Assembly: GCF_030409415.1 (NCBI RefSeq)
Contig: NZ_JAUFPW010000015.1
Location: forward strand, 91,928-155,927
DNA: 64,000 bases
From: Pedobacter aquatilis
GTDB taxonomy: Bacteria > Bacteroidota > Bacteroidia > Sphingobacteriales > Sphingobacteriaceae
Direction of reading: 5' to 3'
Below are positions 37,419-46,563 of the stretch, in pieces. Within the stretch, counting starts at the first letter, position 1, and each line of letters opens with the position of its first letter. A model generated the notes under the pieces. That model did no database searches and was not told the DNA's origin. It saw nothing but the letters and a program-made list of their open reading frames with translations. The position numbers and the translations under genes were made by a program.

Positions 37419-38198
37419 ATGAAAAACATCATTTTAACGTTTTGCATATCTTTATTCGTTTTGGCATTGAAAGCCCAGGACTTAAGTAAATATGAGAGAG
37501 GCAACTTTATAAAAGGAAAAGATTCCATTAATTATAGAATCCTTTTCCCAGAAAATTTTAATCCTGCTCAAAAATATCCTGTTTTATTAGTGCTTCATGG
37601 CCGTGGTGAAAGTGGAAATGATAACGAAAAACAACTAACGCATGGTGCAAAACTATTTGTAAAGGATGAGGTTAGAAGAAATTTCCCTGCAATTGTCGTT
37701 TTTCCACAATGTGGAAGTGACAGCTATTGGGCAAACGTAAACATTACAACAGACGATAAAGGCAAGCGAAATTTCAATTTCGTAGAAGGTGGTAAACCAA
37801 CGAAAGCCATGCATGCTTTGCAAAATATGGTTAAAGATTTTCTAAAAAAACCTTTCGTTAACAAAGAACAGGTTTACGTTGGTGGTTTATCAATGGGTGG
37901 AATGGGTACTTATGAGTTGTTGAGAAGACAGCGTAAAACCTTTGCTGCAGCATTTGCAATTTGTGGTGGCGACAACACTAATAACATCAAAAAATATAAG
38001 CATATTCCACTTTGGATATTTCATGGAGCAAAAGATGATGTTGTTGCTCCAGAATTTTCAATGGCAATTGCAGAGCGTTTAAAAACGGTTGGTAAAGAAG
38101 TAAAGTTTACATTGTATCCAAATGCAAATCATAATAGCTGGGACAGCGCATTCGCCGAGCCACAGCTTTTGCCTTGGTTGTTTTCTCATAAGAAATAA
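37419..38198 (+). CDS. Secreted alpha/beta-hydrolase (esterase or predicted peptidase type)
   Basis: 259 aa. Signal peptide ends LKAQ (about residue 19). The alpha/beta-hydrolase fold shows VLLVLHGRGESGND (oxyanion region), nucleophile Ser158 in GGLSMGGMG, acid among Asp206/Asp207 in GAKDDVV, and His238 in NANHNSW. It resembles the COG4099 and PHB-depolymerase-like esterases. At the end of the glycan locus it may remove ester groups such as succinyl or acetyl from the polysaccharide (inference). A terminator separates it from GH3, so it may be expressed separately. Confidence 0.85.
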   Translation: MKNIILTFCISLFVLALKAQDLSKYERGNFIKGKDSINYRILFPENFNPAQKYPVLLVLHGRGESGNDNEKQLTHGAKLFVKDEVRRNFPAIVVFPQCGSDSYWANVNITTDDKGKRNFNFVEGGKPTKAMHALQNMVKDFLKKPFVNKEQVYVGGLSMGGMGTYELLRRQRKTFAAAFAICGGDNTNNIKKYKHIPLWIFHGAKDDVVAPEFSMAIAERLKTVGKEVKFTLYPNANHNSWDSAFAEPQLLPWLFSHKK

Positions 38199-38229
38199 TT
38201 ATTTTTTTATTTAGCTAAAATTTTTCATT

Positions 38230-40847
38230 CTAATTTATTGCAAAAATTGCTCTCAGCATTAAAAAACGACCTTGTATTTCGTATTCAGAAGAAATGTAAT
38301 TGTTTAGATTAATATAGTAGGAATTGAACTTCTTAATATTAGCAATGTTATTTACGCCTAGTTCAAAATCTGTTTTTATTTTCAGGAAACTGTACTTAAG
38401 CAAAACGTCATTAAAAAAATAGTTCAAGTTTGGCCGTCCCGTTTGATGTATAAAATAATGATTGATATTATAATTCAACCTGATATCTTTAACCAACTTC
38501 ATACTAACTGATATATTTTGCCTAATCTGATTAAGTTTAAGTTTGTGGCTTTGCGCAAGATTATTAACCGCTAAGGTGTAAAAACCTCTATAATCTAAAC
38601 TGATGTTTTTAGTAATTGCAGAATTATCAGTAATTCCAGCGCTGTAAGTTCTATTCTGATAACGAAAACTTTCTGCATTTTGTAGTTGCAGTCCTGTAGT
38701 ATTTCCCATATTAATATCTATTGCTAAATTGGTATTTAAGCTGGTTAGATATTTACCAATAGAGGCAGAAATATTGAGTTGATTTACACTATTTGGTAAT
38801 AGAAGTGTATTTAATACGGTAGCAACATCATTTACAACACTTTGAGTGATATTATTGTAAATTGTATTGGTGTAGGATAATTGCCCATTTGCGAAAAATA
38901 AACTTACAGCTTTTTGATGGCGAAAGCCAAGCGTGGCAGCATTCGTTTTGTAAAAAGGCAATTCGTTAATGTTTGTGTATAATGAGCGATAAGACTTTAA
39001 TATATAACCATCGAAAATATTATCAACCTTACCCATATTTTGGCTGAAACTATAACTTGCATTTAATTTATTCTCTTGGTTTATAATATATCTAAAATTA
39101 ACTGACGGATTAATAAACAAACGCTGATAATTTCTTCCATAAGAAACATGATTAAAAGATATGGGAGCATATAAGGTTAACAGTATAGATTCAGTTTTAT
39201 AATCAAGCTGGGGTGTAAGGTATAGCTTCAATTTGTTCCAGTTAAACTGATTAAATCCATTAGTTATTGGTTGCCTTTGGTTGTTATTTAATGTTTTAAA
39301 AAGATTTGAATTAAAATCTATATGTTGAAATGAAAATCCAGATTGTAGAGAGTATACAAAATGATTACTGTTTCTGCTGTAGCTGATGTAGTTGTTTGTA
39401 TATAAAGAAGGTGTATTTACCTGTTGGTTTAATAATTTATAAGCTACACCCTGGTTTAGTGATTTAGCATTTAAACCAGGATTTAAATTGAGTTCCTCAT
39501 CTTGTGTAGTATATTGAATTATAGAATTAAGGTTTAATATATTTCCAGATTTTAAATTTTGCAAATATTTAAGCTCATTTGAAAAATTAAATGATTTTTG
39601 AAGCAACAATTGTTGAAAAGGCATTTCAACACCTTGAATAGCAGCCTTATTACGCTGCGGAAAGTATTCGAATGTTAATTTATCATTGATATAATGATTT
39701 GCGCTATTATCAATATAGTTAACAAGTGCATATAAATTTTGATTTCGAACTTTATTGTATTGATGTTCTGTATAACTTATGGTATCTGAAGGTAAAAAGT
39801 AACTTGAGAAATAGCTATTTTGCTGTCTGCGACTATCAAAAAAATAGTAAATATTGGTTTTAATCTGTTTATCAGCAGAAAATTTATATAAATAATTTGT
39901 ATTTAAAATGCCGGAGTTGTTTAGCAAATATCTATTCTTTTGTAAATATGGCACCTGTGCAACACCACTTGAAAGTTGATTAGGAAGCTTATCATTACCG
40001 CCAGAATTACCTTTATTGTGCGATACAACATCATCGCTTATATCAATGCCAATGTTGTTTCCTGAAAAATTATTTAAAAATTTTATTTCCGGTCTAAACA
40101 TCATCACATCAATATTGCTATCGTATTTATCGGGTAAACCTGCTCCAATTTTGGCATTTCCCATTACCTTCAATATAACCGTTTTATCTAATACCAAATT
40201 GATTGCAACATCGGTACTTAGATTATTTTTTTGCAGCATTTTAATCGGCTGATCTCGATCGATAACTTGAATATTGGTAACTATTTTGTGTTCGATGCTT
40301 TTTGTGCCAATATTATATTTATCATCAAGTAAATTATCTCCATCGATATAGAGATTAGAAATGGGTTTATTATTATAAGATATTTTTCCGTTCTCTGCCA
40401 CATTTATGCCTGGTACTTTTTTTAATACATCACCAATACTTCTATCATCTGTTTTAGCATAATCGGCTGTTCGATAATTTAATGTATCTCCTCTTTGAGT
40501 AATTACGGGTTTATGTTTTACATTAACATCCTGTAAATTAATGGCTGCCTCTTTTAATACAAAATCGTATGTTATGTTTTTGTTAAACTTAATTGTTCGT
40601 GTTTGGTAACCAAAGCAACGTGCCTCAATTAAATAAGAATCTTCTCCGGGTATGTTGGTGTTAAAACTATATTTCCCAAACTGATCTGTCCGGGTAAATT
40701 TTAAACCAACTGATTTGCTTTTAAACTGATAGTTGCATTAGCAATAGACTTTTTTAAACTATCAGTTACAGTTCCGTTAATGGTTATCTGAGCGAAACAA
40801 AATGATGAAATGAATAAAAAAAAACACAAAGTCCAGCATTTTACCAT
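38230..40847 (-). pseudogene. TonB-receptor-like outer-membrane protein, interrupted by a one-base frameshift
   Basis: The start is ATG 40847, three bases after the GLPGLI stop, with signal peptide MVKCWTLCFFLFISSFCFAQ and the first strands of a CarboxypepD_reg domain (ITINGTVTDSLKKS). This frame stops at 40701. The continuation lies in the -1 frame: KSVGLKFTRTDQFGKYSF, then plug SIGDVLKKVPGINV and NLYIDGDNLL, then a barrel to 38230. The frames meet at TTTAAAA (40719-40725), read T TTA AAA in the first frame, a canonical -1 slippery heptamer; one extra A would also restore a single frame of about 873 codons. It may be a pseudogene, recoded, or an assembly error. Confidence 0.82.
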
Positions 40848-40850
40848 TGC

Positions 40851-41711
40851 TTATTTTACTGGTAGTTCTATAGGGTTATTTATTTTGCTGTAACTCATGC
40901 CCAGCATATCATTATCATCATCGGCGAAACCACCAGTAGCCAATAATTGACCCAATGTAAATACCTTTGGATTTTTGTACATGGAATCTTTTAATTTATT
41001 AATCTCGCTTATAGAAACGGTAATAACTTTTTTTGGCAACGTAATAATAGCAGATTTATCGTAGCTAAATATATCAGACTGGCTTTTAGAAGATATTACA
41101 CTTTCAAAACCACTAAATAAAAATTCAATTTCTCTATTTTTATCGTATGCTTCAATTATTAAACCAGGTAAACCATGTAGCTTCCAGGGACCAGTACTAA
41201 ATGGAATATCTGGAGCAAACCAAGCAATCCATTGCCGCCCTTTATAAGTTGCCGTCGCTTTCTGGGTGATTATTTTTCTAAAATTTTTCGTTTCACTAGT
41301 CAAATTCCAATCAATTTCTTCTAAAGGTTCCTCATACAAATAATTTCTAACCAGAAATTCTTTTATAAATCTTTTGCGCTCTGCCTGGTGCTGAAATATT
41401 TCATCGGTGTAGATTTTTGTTAATCCTGTAACTTTATACTTTATAGGGTTATTATCAACTCTATTTTTAGCTTGTTCAAGTGCTTGTTCTTTAATATTTT
41501 TAGCTTGTTTTATTTTATCGTAACTACTAAAAATGGAAGCATTTTTGCCAACCAGTAAAATCATATTTTCTTTATAAACGCTATCTTTGTTAAGCGTATC
41601 GCATTTATGGTTCATTATGTAAAATATACGAGCAAATGCACTATCAATTACTTGAGCTTTGCAGAATAAGTGAAACGAATTAAGAAATATGATTATTGCA
41701 ATAGTTTTCAT
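40851..41711 (-). CDS. GLPGLI family protein
   Basis: 286 aa with a signal peptide (MKTIAIIIFLNSFHLFCKAQ). The family name motif is present exactly, in WKLHGLPGLIIEAYD (about residue 180). These secreted Bacteroidota proteins commonly sit beside a TonB-receptor-like gene, as here, where the next ATG is three bases past this stop. Their function is not established; a role with the neighbouring outer-membrane protein in peptide or protein export or import is possible. The gene itself looks intact although its neighbours are broken. Confidence 0.9.
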   Translation of the reverse strand: MKTIAIIIFLNSFHLFCKAQVIDSAFARIFYIMNHKCDTLNKDSVYKENMILLVGKNASIFSSYDKIKQAKNIKEQALEQAKNRVDNNPIKYKVTGLTKIYTDEIFQHQAERKRFIKEFLVRNYLYEEPLEEIDWNLTSETKNFRKIITQKATATYKGRQWIAWFAPDIPFSTGPWKLHGLPGLIIEAYDKNREIEFLFSGFESVISSKSQSDIFSYDKSAIITLPKKVITVSISEINKLKDSMYKNPKVFTLGQLLATGGFADDDNDMLGMSYSKINNPIELPVK

Positions 41712-41749
41712 TCATTTATTTTTTTAAATTCAGATTTATCATTCTTATT

Positions 41750-42159
41750 TTAAAGTGGTTGTATTTCTACAATTGTATCTTTAAAAATCAATTTAGATGG
41801 ATATACTGAATTAAAGCCGATTTTTAAAAGTTGATTCTCTATATCTAAAAATGTATTGCCGTAATTAAAGGCATCGGTTGGAACGGAATTTTTAAATAAT
41901 TTCATATCGGCAATTGCAGTAAATATATACAGCGTGCTTACATCTTTATAATTTTTAATAAAGGCAATTTGCGCATCTGATATGCATCCTGTACAGCCAA
42001 CACCTGGAATAACAATAACTTTTTATATTTTTCTGCCAGCGAGCCTCTTTTCAAAATGAGCTCAAGATGCTTTGTTTCAAATTGATTATTATAAGTTTTG
42101 CTTTGTTGACAAGAGAAAAACAGAATAGCCAATAAAAATAAATGCGTTAATTTTTTCAT
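41750..42159 (-). pseudogene. Thioredoxin-like lipoprotein with CTGC motif, frameshifted
   Basis: The first frame gives MKKLTHLFLLAILFFSC (lipobox) and about 30 further residues up to EKYKK. After that the sensible reading moves to the -1 frame: VIVIPGVGCTGCISDAQIAF and on to a stop at 41750, about 136 residues in all. The break lies at an A5 run (42020-42024, minus strand), where a sixth A would join the frames. The CTGC after a hydrophobic strand resembles a thioredoxin-like redox motif. It begins three bases after the DUF4221-like remnant and precedes the GLPGLI gene. Confidence 0.72.
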
Positions 42160-42162
42160 GAC

Positions 42163-42510
42163 TTATATCTTTATTGTAAAAACATCAAAAACAATCTTAC
42201 TATTGTCGGCTTGGTAAAGTTTATGGTTAAAAAAAGCTAAACCTTTTTCAGATATGAAATATTGGTTAACTGAATAAACGTTATTATCTATCTTTTGCTC
42301 CATTAAAACATTAAAATCTTTGTCTAAAACAATAACACTACACATCATTACCCCAGCTGTGCTTGAAGGAAATCTTAAAAACCTATAATAACAATTACGA
42401 TATTTATCATAGGCAATACCAATGTTGGTGTAACTATTCATAAAATATAGATTCTGCTCAGCATTCGAAAATTTATTCCTATCAATGAGGCTACCCAATG
42501 GTTGATTTAC
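42163..42510 (-). pseudogene. C-terminal remnant of a DUF4221-like protein
   Basis: About 115 codons are open from an in-frame stop at 42511 down to the stop at 42163, with no good start codon (a TTG at 42498 only) and no signal peptide. The text IGIAYDKYRNCYYRFLRFP, SVIVLDKDFNVLMEQKI and YFISEKGLAFFNH resembles the end of DUF4221 lipoproteins, which normally are about 350 to 400 residues. The missing front is replaced by a REP-like sequence (42541-42600). This appears to be a truncated gene at the edge of the damaged GLPGLI cluster. Family assignment is moderate. Confidence 0.6.
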
Positions 42511-42540
42511 TTAAGTTAACCTAAGTAAACTAGACCCGAC

Positions 42541-42600
42541 ATAATGGAAAGCCCGGAGCCCGATTTTTCTTCGGGCGAGGACTTGAAATGGTGGCGGGAC
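42541..42600. repeat. REP-like GC-rich palindromic sequence
   Basis: Stem gcccga (42558-42563) / tcgggc (42571-42576) in a GC-rich island. On the minus strand the order GGGCTTTCC followed by a TATNGTC-like word resembles the element at 6371-6430. It lies between yebC and the truncated DUF4221-like gene. It does not fold as a tRNA. Confidence 0.5.
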
Positions 42601-42651
42601 TGCTGAAACCGATGAGCAATGAACTTGCTCTTCAAATAAAATAGGCTAAAC

Positions 42652-42681
42652 AAAAAAAGCTTGAAGAAATAATCTCCAAGC
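42652..42681 (-). terminator. Terminator after yebC
   Basis: On the minus strand a 9-bp stem with one mismatch (42659-42667 with 42673-42681) has a five-base loop and ends in a run of seven T. Confidence 0.75.
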
Positions 42682-42706
42682 CCTTTTTATGAAATATAAA
42701 AGTTAA

Positions 42707-43435
42707 TTATTCTGCCATGTTGTGATAAACGGCCTGCACATCATCATCCTCCTCTAATTTATCAATCAGTTTTAAAACATCGGCAGCTTGTTCTTCTGTA
42801 ACTTCGTGGTGCGAAAGTGCAATACGCTCCAATTTCGAGCTTTTTAATTCAATGCCTTTTTCTTCCAACGCTTTCTGTAACGAACCAAAGTTTTCGAAAG
42901 CACCTTGCGCTACTGCAATATCGTTTCCTTCTTCATCGGCTTCGACATATAATTCTTCCAAGCCAGCATCAATCAATTCAAACTCCAATTCTTCCAAATC
43001 TAAACCATCTGCAGGTACAAATCTAAAGATAGATTTACGGTTAAAAATAAAATCTAATGACCCGGTTTTGCCTAAAGAGCCGTCAGTTTTATTGAAATAA
43101 CTGCGCACATTTGCTACGGTACGGTTTGTATTATCGGTAGCGGTTTCAATTAAAACAGCAACGCCGTGTGGTGCATAACCTTCGTAAACAATTTCCTCAT
43201 AATTTGCCATCGATTTATCCGATGCACGTTTAATTGCAGCTTCTACCCTATCTTTTGGCATATTTACAGCCTTTGCATTCTGCATTGCCGTACGTAAACG
43301 CGAATTGGTTTCAGGATTTGGGCCCGACTCTTTAACTGCCATTACAATATCCTTACCAATACGGGTAAATTGTACAGCCATTTTAGACCAACGTTTGAAT
43401 TTTCTTTCTTTTCTAAATTCGAATGCTCTTCCCAT
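42707..43435 (-). CDS. yebC: YebC/PmpR family protein
   Basis: 242 aa, the usual length. It begins MGRAFEFRKERKFKRWSKM and has the YebC signatures AMQNAKAVNMPKDRVEAAIKRA, YEEIVYEGYAPHGVAVLIE and TDNTNRTVANVRSYFNK. Family members were first described as DNA-binding regulators and are more recently linked to translation at difficult sequences such as proline runs; which applies here cannot be seen. It is a single-gene unit ending in a clear terminator. Confidence 0.95.
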   Translation of the reverse strand: MGRAFEFRKERKFKRWSKMAVQFTRIGKDIVMAVKESGPNPETNSRLRTAMQNAKAVNMPKDRVEAAIKRASDKSMANYEEIVYEGYAPHGVAVLIETATDNTNRTVANVRSYFNKTDGSLGKTGSLDFIFNRKSIFRFVPADGLDLEELEFELIDAGLEELYVEADEEGNDIAVAQGAFENFGSLQKALEEKGIELKSSKLERIALSHHEVTEEQAADVLKLIDKLEEDDDVQAVYHNMAE

Positions 43436-43549
43436 TTTTTAGTATCAAGTATTTAGTATCGAGAAGGGTTAATTGTTTAATTGCTTAAACTGTTTAACTT
43501 ATGCTCAATAACGATTAACCAATTTAAACAGTTAACCAATTTTACCTTT

Positions 43550-44494
43550 TTATTTTTTTAAATTATTTAACATATCAATTGTGAGTTTCGATAAATCGTA
43601 CTCAGGTTTCCAATTCCAGTCTTTTGCAGCAACGCTATCATCAATAGAACGAGGCCAGCTATCAGCAATTTGCTGACGAGGATCTTTATCGCCGTAAGTT
43701 AATTTAAAATCCGGAATATGTTTCCTGATTTCTGTTGCTAAAGTTTCTGGCGTAAAACTAACACCTCCAAAATTATAACTGCTTCTAACCGAAATTTTAT
43801 CGGCAGGTGCATCCATTAGTTCAATAGTACCGCGAATGGCATCATCCATATACATCATTGGCAATTCGGAGCCTGCATTTAGAAAACTCTGGTAACTACC
43901 CTTCTTCAATGCATCGTGGAAAATATGAATGGCATAATCTGTTGTTCCGCCACCTGGAGCGGCTTTCCAGCTGATTAAACCCGGGTAGCGAATGCTTCTA
44001 ACATCTAAACCATATTTTTGATGATAATATTCGCACCAGCGCTCGCCCGCCAATTTACTAATACCATAAACCGTATTTGGGTCCATCGTACAATATTGTG
44101 GTGTATTATCTTTTGGCGAATTTGGACCGAATACCGCGATTGAACTTGGCCAATAAACTTTTGCAGTTTTATATTCGAGTGCCAAATCCAAAACGTTTAA
44201 CAATCCGTTCATGTTTAAATCCCATGCAAGTTTTGGATTTTGCTCGCCTGTGGCGGATAAAAGTGCCGCCAATAAATAAACCTGTGTTGGCTTGTACTTT
44301 TTAAAAATACCATTTATCATTTCCTTATCAAGTACATTCACAAACTCAAAAGGAGCCGAGTTTTTTATATCATAATCTGGTCTACGGATATCGCAAGCAA
44401 CAACATGATCATCGCCATATATTTTGCGCAACATGGTTACCAATTCGGTGCCAATTTGTCCGTTTGAACCTAAAACAACTATATTTTCTTTCAT
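43550..44494 (-). CDS. tdh: NAD-dependent L-threonine 3-dehydrogenase (SDR/epimerase type)
   Basis: 314 aa. Rossmann start VVLGSNGQIGTEL (GxxGxxG), the S...Y...K triad in SSIAVFGP and YGISKLAGERW (Tyr-x3-Lys), and the family-typical RYPGLISWKAAPGGGTTDYAI show the short-chain-type threonine dehydrogenase of Flavobacterium and relatives, not the zinc enzyme of E. coli. It oxidises threonine to 2-amino-3-oxobutyrate, which Kbl (9804-10991) converts to glycine and acetyl-CoA. The two genes are 33 kb apart but share the same TAACTTTG promoter octamer. Confidence 0.92.
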   Translation of the reverse strand: MKENIVVLGSNGQIGTELVTMLRKIYGDDHVVACDIRRPDYDIKNSAPFEFVNVLDKEMINGIFKKYKPTQVYLLAALLSATGEQNPKLAWDLNMNGLLNVLDLALEYKTAKVYWPSSIAVFGPNSPKDNTPQYCTMDPNTVYGISKLAGERWCEYYHQKYGLDVRSIRYPGLISWKAAPGGGTTDYAIHIFHDALKKGSYQSFLNAGSELPMMYMDDAIRGTIELMDAPADKISVRSSYNFGGVSFTPETLATEIRKHIPDFKLTYGDKDPRQQIADSWPRSIDDSVAAKDWNWKPEYDLSKLTIDMLNNLKK

Positions 44495-44513
44495 ATATTT
44501 TTGGGAGAATGAG

Positions 44514-44521
44514 CAAAGTTA
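44514..44521 (-). promoter_or_regulatory. Bacteroidota -7 box for tdh
   Basis: TAACTTTG on the minus strand matches TAnnTTTG, 19 bases before the tdh ATG; the same octamer precedes kbl. Confidence 0.55.
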
Positions 44522-44686
44522 AAAAAATGAGATAAAAAGGGCCATAAAATATTTAAACTTAGTATTTAGACTTAATGCTTAACGTTGAAAAAATGCTAAT
44601 GTAACATACTAAAAGCAGTTGTTTTTTACACTACCGATTAAAATAATTAATTACATTTACTATAATTGTAGCACACCAAATAAAAA

Positions 44687-45247
44687 ATGAGCCCCTTTGA
44701 GCCTGAAAATTCTATTGATTTACTTAGTCGCCTAAAAAAAAGTGATAAGTTGGCTTACGAGAAAATATACTTTGCTTTCAGTAAAGAACTTTTGGTTGCT
44801 GCCTTTAAAAAAACCGGCGATAGGGTTATAGCAGAGGAACTGGTTCAGAATATTTTTATCACCCTTTGGGAAAAAAGAGAAACGCTACAAATTGAGAATT
44901 TACAAGCTTATCTATTTGGTGCGTTAAAGCTGAGTGTGATTAATCACATCCGCAGTTTGGTTACCGAAAATAAGTACATTGAATACCAAACTTTAAGTTA
45001 TACCGAAAATAACGATGATACAAACCAAAGTATTGCGCTTAATGATTTATCTGGCATAATAGAAGAAAGCATCAATTCTTTGCCTTCAAAAACACAAGAA
45101 GTTTTTAGGCTGAGTAGATATCGATATCAATCTGTAAAGGATATTTCTAACGAATTGAACATTTCTGAAAAGGCCGTGGAGTACCATATCACTCGTTCGA
45201 TAAAAAGAATTAAAGAATATATTAAGAATTTCTATATATTTTTATAA
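44687..45247 (+). CDS. ECF-type RNA polymerase sigma factor
   Basis: 186 aa of the Bacteroidota FecI-like sigma-70 group. Region 2 is seen in AYEKIYFAFSKELLVAAF and AEELVQNIFITLWEKRE, and region 4 in LPSKTQEVFRLSRYRYQSVKDISNELNISEKAVEYHITRSIKRI. It precedes a fecR-like gene and a TonB-dependent transducer, the standard order for cell-surface signalling, in which substrate binding at the outer membrane releases the sigma factor. Target promoters are not identifiable, but the receptor at 46564 is the expected one. Confidence 0.94.
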   Translation: MSPFEPENSIDLLSRLKKSDKLAYEKIYFAFSKELLVAAFKKTGDRVIAEELVQNIFITLWEKRETLQIENLQAYLFGALKLSVINHIRSLVTENKYIEYQTLSYTENNDDTNQSIALNDLSGIIEESINSLPSKTQEVFRLSRYRYQSVKDISNELNISEKAVEYHITRSIKRIKEYIKNFYIFL

Positions 45248-45352
45248 TTGATAATCAGACACTTAAAAAATAATTGAAATTATTTAAGGGATAGGTTTAG
45301 GGGTTAATAGGCTTTGCGTTACTTGTATGTATAAAGCCAAATATTTTTCCTT

Positions 45353-46369
45353 ATGAATCAGAAATCATTCATCGATTTACTTAACCGCTATAATAACGGT
45401 TTGTGCACAGAAGCCGAAAAGCTTTGGGTTGATAAATGGTATCATAATTTAAACAACAAAAACTTTCAGGATATTTCATCGGCAGAACTTGCAGAAATGC
45501 AGGATGGCATATGGCAAAAAATAAATCCGGCTAAAACTGTAAGACCGGTTTCTAAAATAAGAAAGCTTTGGCCAAAAATTGCCATTGCAGCATCGATAAT
45601 GGTTGCTTTTTTAATTGGTGGTTTATACATGGCAAATACAAACCATGCAGAAAACTCATTTATTAATGCTAATGAAAACCTGAATCTTATCACGAAAACA
45701 AATGATGGCACTGAGCCAATTTATTTCTTTTTGAGTGATAGCAGCAGGGTAAAACTGAAACCTAATGCAACCATAATTTATCCTGAAGCATTTGCAACGA
45801 ATAAAAGAACAGTTTATTTAAAAGGCGATGCTTTTTTCGAAGTGAGTAAAAATCGTAAAAAACCTTTCTATGTTTACAATCAGAATATTGTTGTTAAGGT
45901 TTTAGGTACAAGTTTTCATGTAAAATCTGCAAAGAATGGTTTACCAGCACAGGTAGGTGTTAGAACAGGTAAAGTTCAGGTTAATGAAAATGAGGAAAGC
46001 ACATTATTTAACAGCAATAAAAAAATAGCAAAGCCAATTTTATTAAAACCAAACCAAAAGGGGGTTTTTGCTAATCATAATTTAAATAAAACATTGGTTG
46101 ATAAGCCTATTCCATTAGCTGAAGCTTACAACATAACTACAAACTTAAACTACAACTTTAAAGAGGAAAGTTTAAAATCGATTTTTAAAACACTTACTGA
46201 AGCTTATGGCATAGATATCATTTCTGATAATGAAGATATTTTAGCCTACACATTTACCGGAGATTTAAGCAAAAAAGGTCTTTATGAGCAATTAGACCTT
46301 GTCTGCGGTTCTATTTCAAGCAAATACCAAATAAAAGGAACCAGCATTGTGGTTTCAAATAAAAACTAA
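45353..46369 (+). CDS. FecR-family anti-sigma factor
   Basis: 338 aa. A cytoplasmic N-terminal part (about 1-75) is followed by one membrane helix (LWPKIAIAASIMVAFLIGGLYMA, about 76-98). Then come a periplasmic FecR domain (about 125-225, with RTVYLKGDAFFEVSKNRKKPFYV and VLGTSFHVKS) and a C-terminal DUF4974 domain (about 265-335, NYNFKEESLKSIFKTLTEAYGIDI). It would hold the ECF sigma factor at 44687 inactive and receive the signal from the STN domain of the next receptor. Confidence 0.94.
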   Translation: MNQKSFIDLLNRYNNGLCTEAEKLWVDKWYHNLNNKNFQDISSAELAEMQDGIWQKINPAKTVRPVSKIRKLWPKIAIAASIMVAFLIGGLYMANTNHAENSFINANENLNLITKTNDGTEPIYFFLSDSSRVKLKPNATIIYPEAFATNKRTVYLKGDAFFEVSKNRKKPFYVYNQNIVVKVLGTSFHVKSAKNGLPAQVGVRTGKVQVNENEESTLFNSNKKIAKPILLKPNQKGVFANHNLNKTLVDKPIPLAEAYNITTNLNYNFKEESLKSIFKTLTEAYGIDIISDNEDILAYTFTGDLSKKGLYEQLDLVCGSISSKYQIKGTSIVVSNKN

Positions 46370-46387
46370 AACCAAATATAAACAATT

Positions 46388-46508
46388 ATGAAAAGAGCAG
46401 TACTTACCAACAGCCCGTAACCGCGGCACCCTTTCCATAATATATTCTTAAAAAACAAAGCCGACAATGTGGGGCATTGCCGGCGAGTTAAATACATCTG
46501 AATGTATT
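46388..46508 (+). promoter_or_regulatory. Structured leader with a 10-codon frame before the TonB transducer
   Basis: A tiny frame ATG 46388 to TAA 46420 (MKRAVLTNSP) is followed by two hairpins: gccg-a-caatg / cattg-c-cggc (46460-46484, tgggg loop) and aatacat/atgtatt (46491-46508). Neither has a T-run. The arrangement could be an attenuator-like or RNA-processing leader within the fecR-receptor transcript. Confidence 0.4.
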
Positions 46509-46563
46509 CATGGTATTTCTATGTCCAATAAATCCAATCATTTAATGAACAATAACCAAATTT

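Noticed and set aside
42541..42640. GC-rich structured segment that could be a tRNA or small RNA gene
   Set aside because: No cloverleaf, T-loop or acceptor pairing was found; the stem and wording fit a REP-like repeat related to 6371-6430.
42817..43100. Two plus-strand reading frames over yebC
   Set aside because: They are antisense to a strongly conserved gene, Ser/Pro-rich in a way typical of shadow frames.
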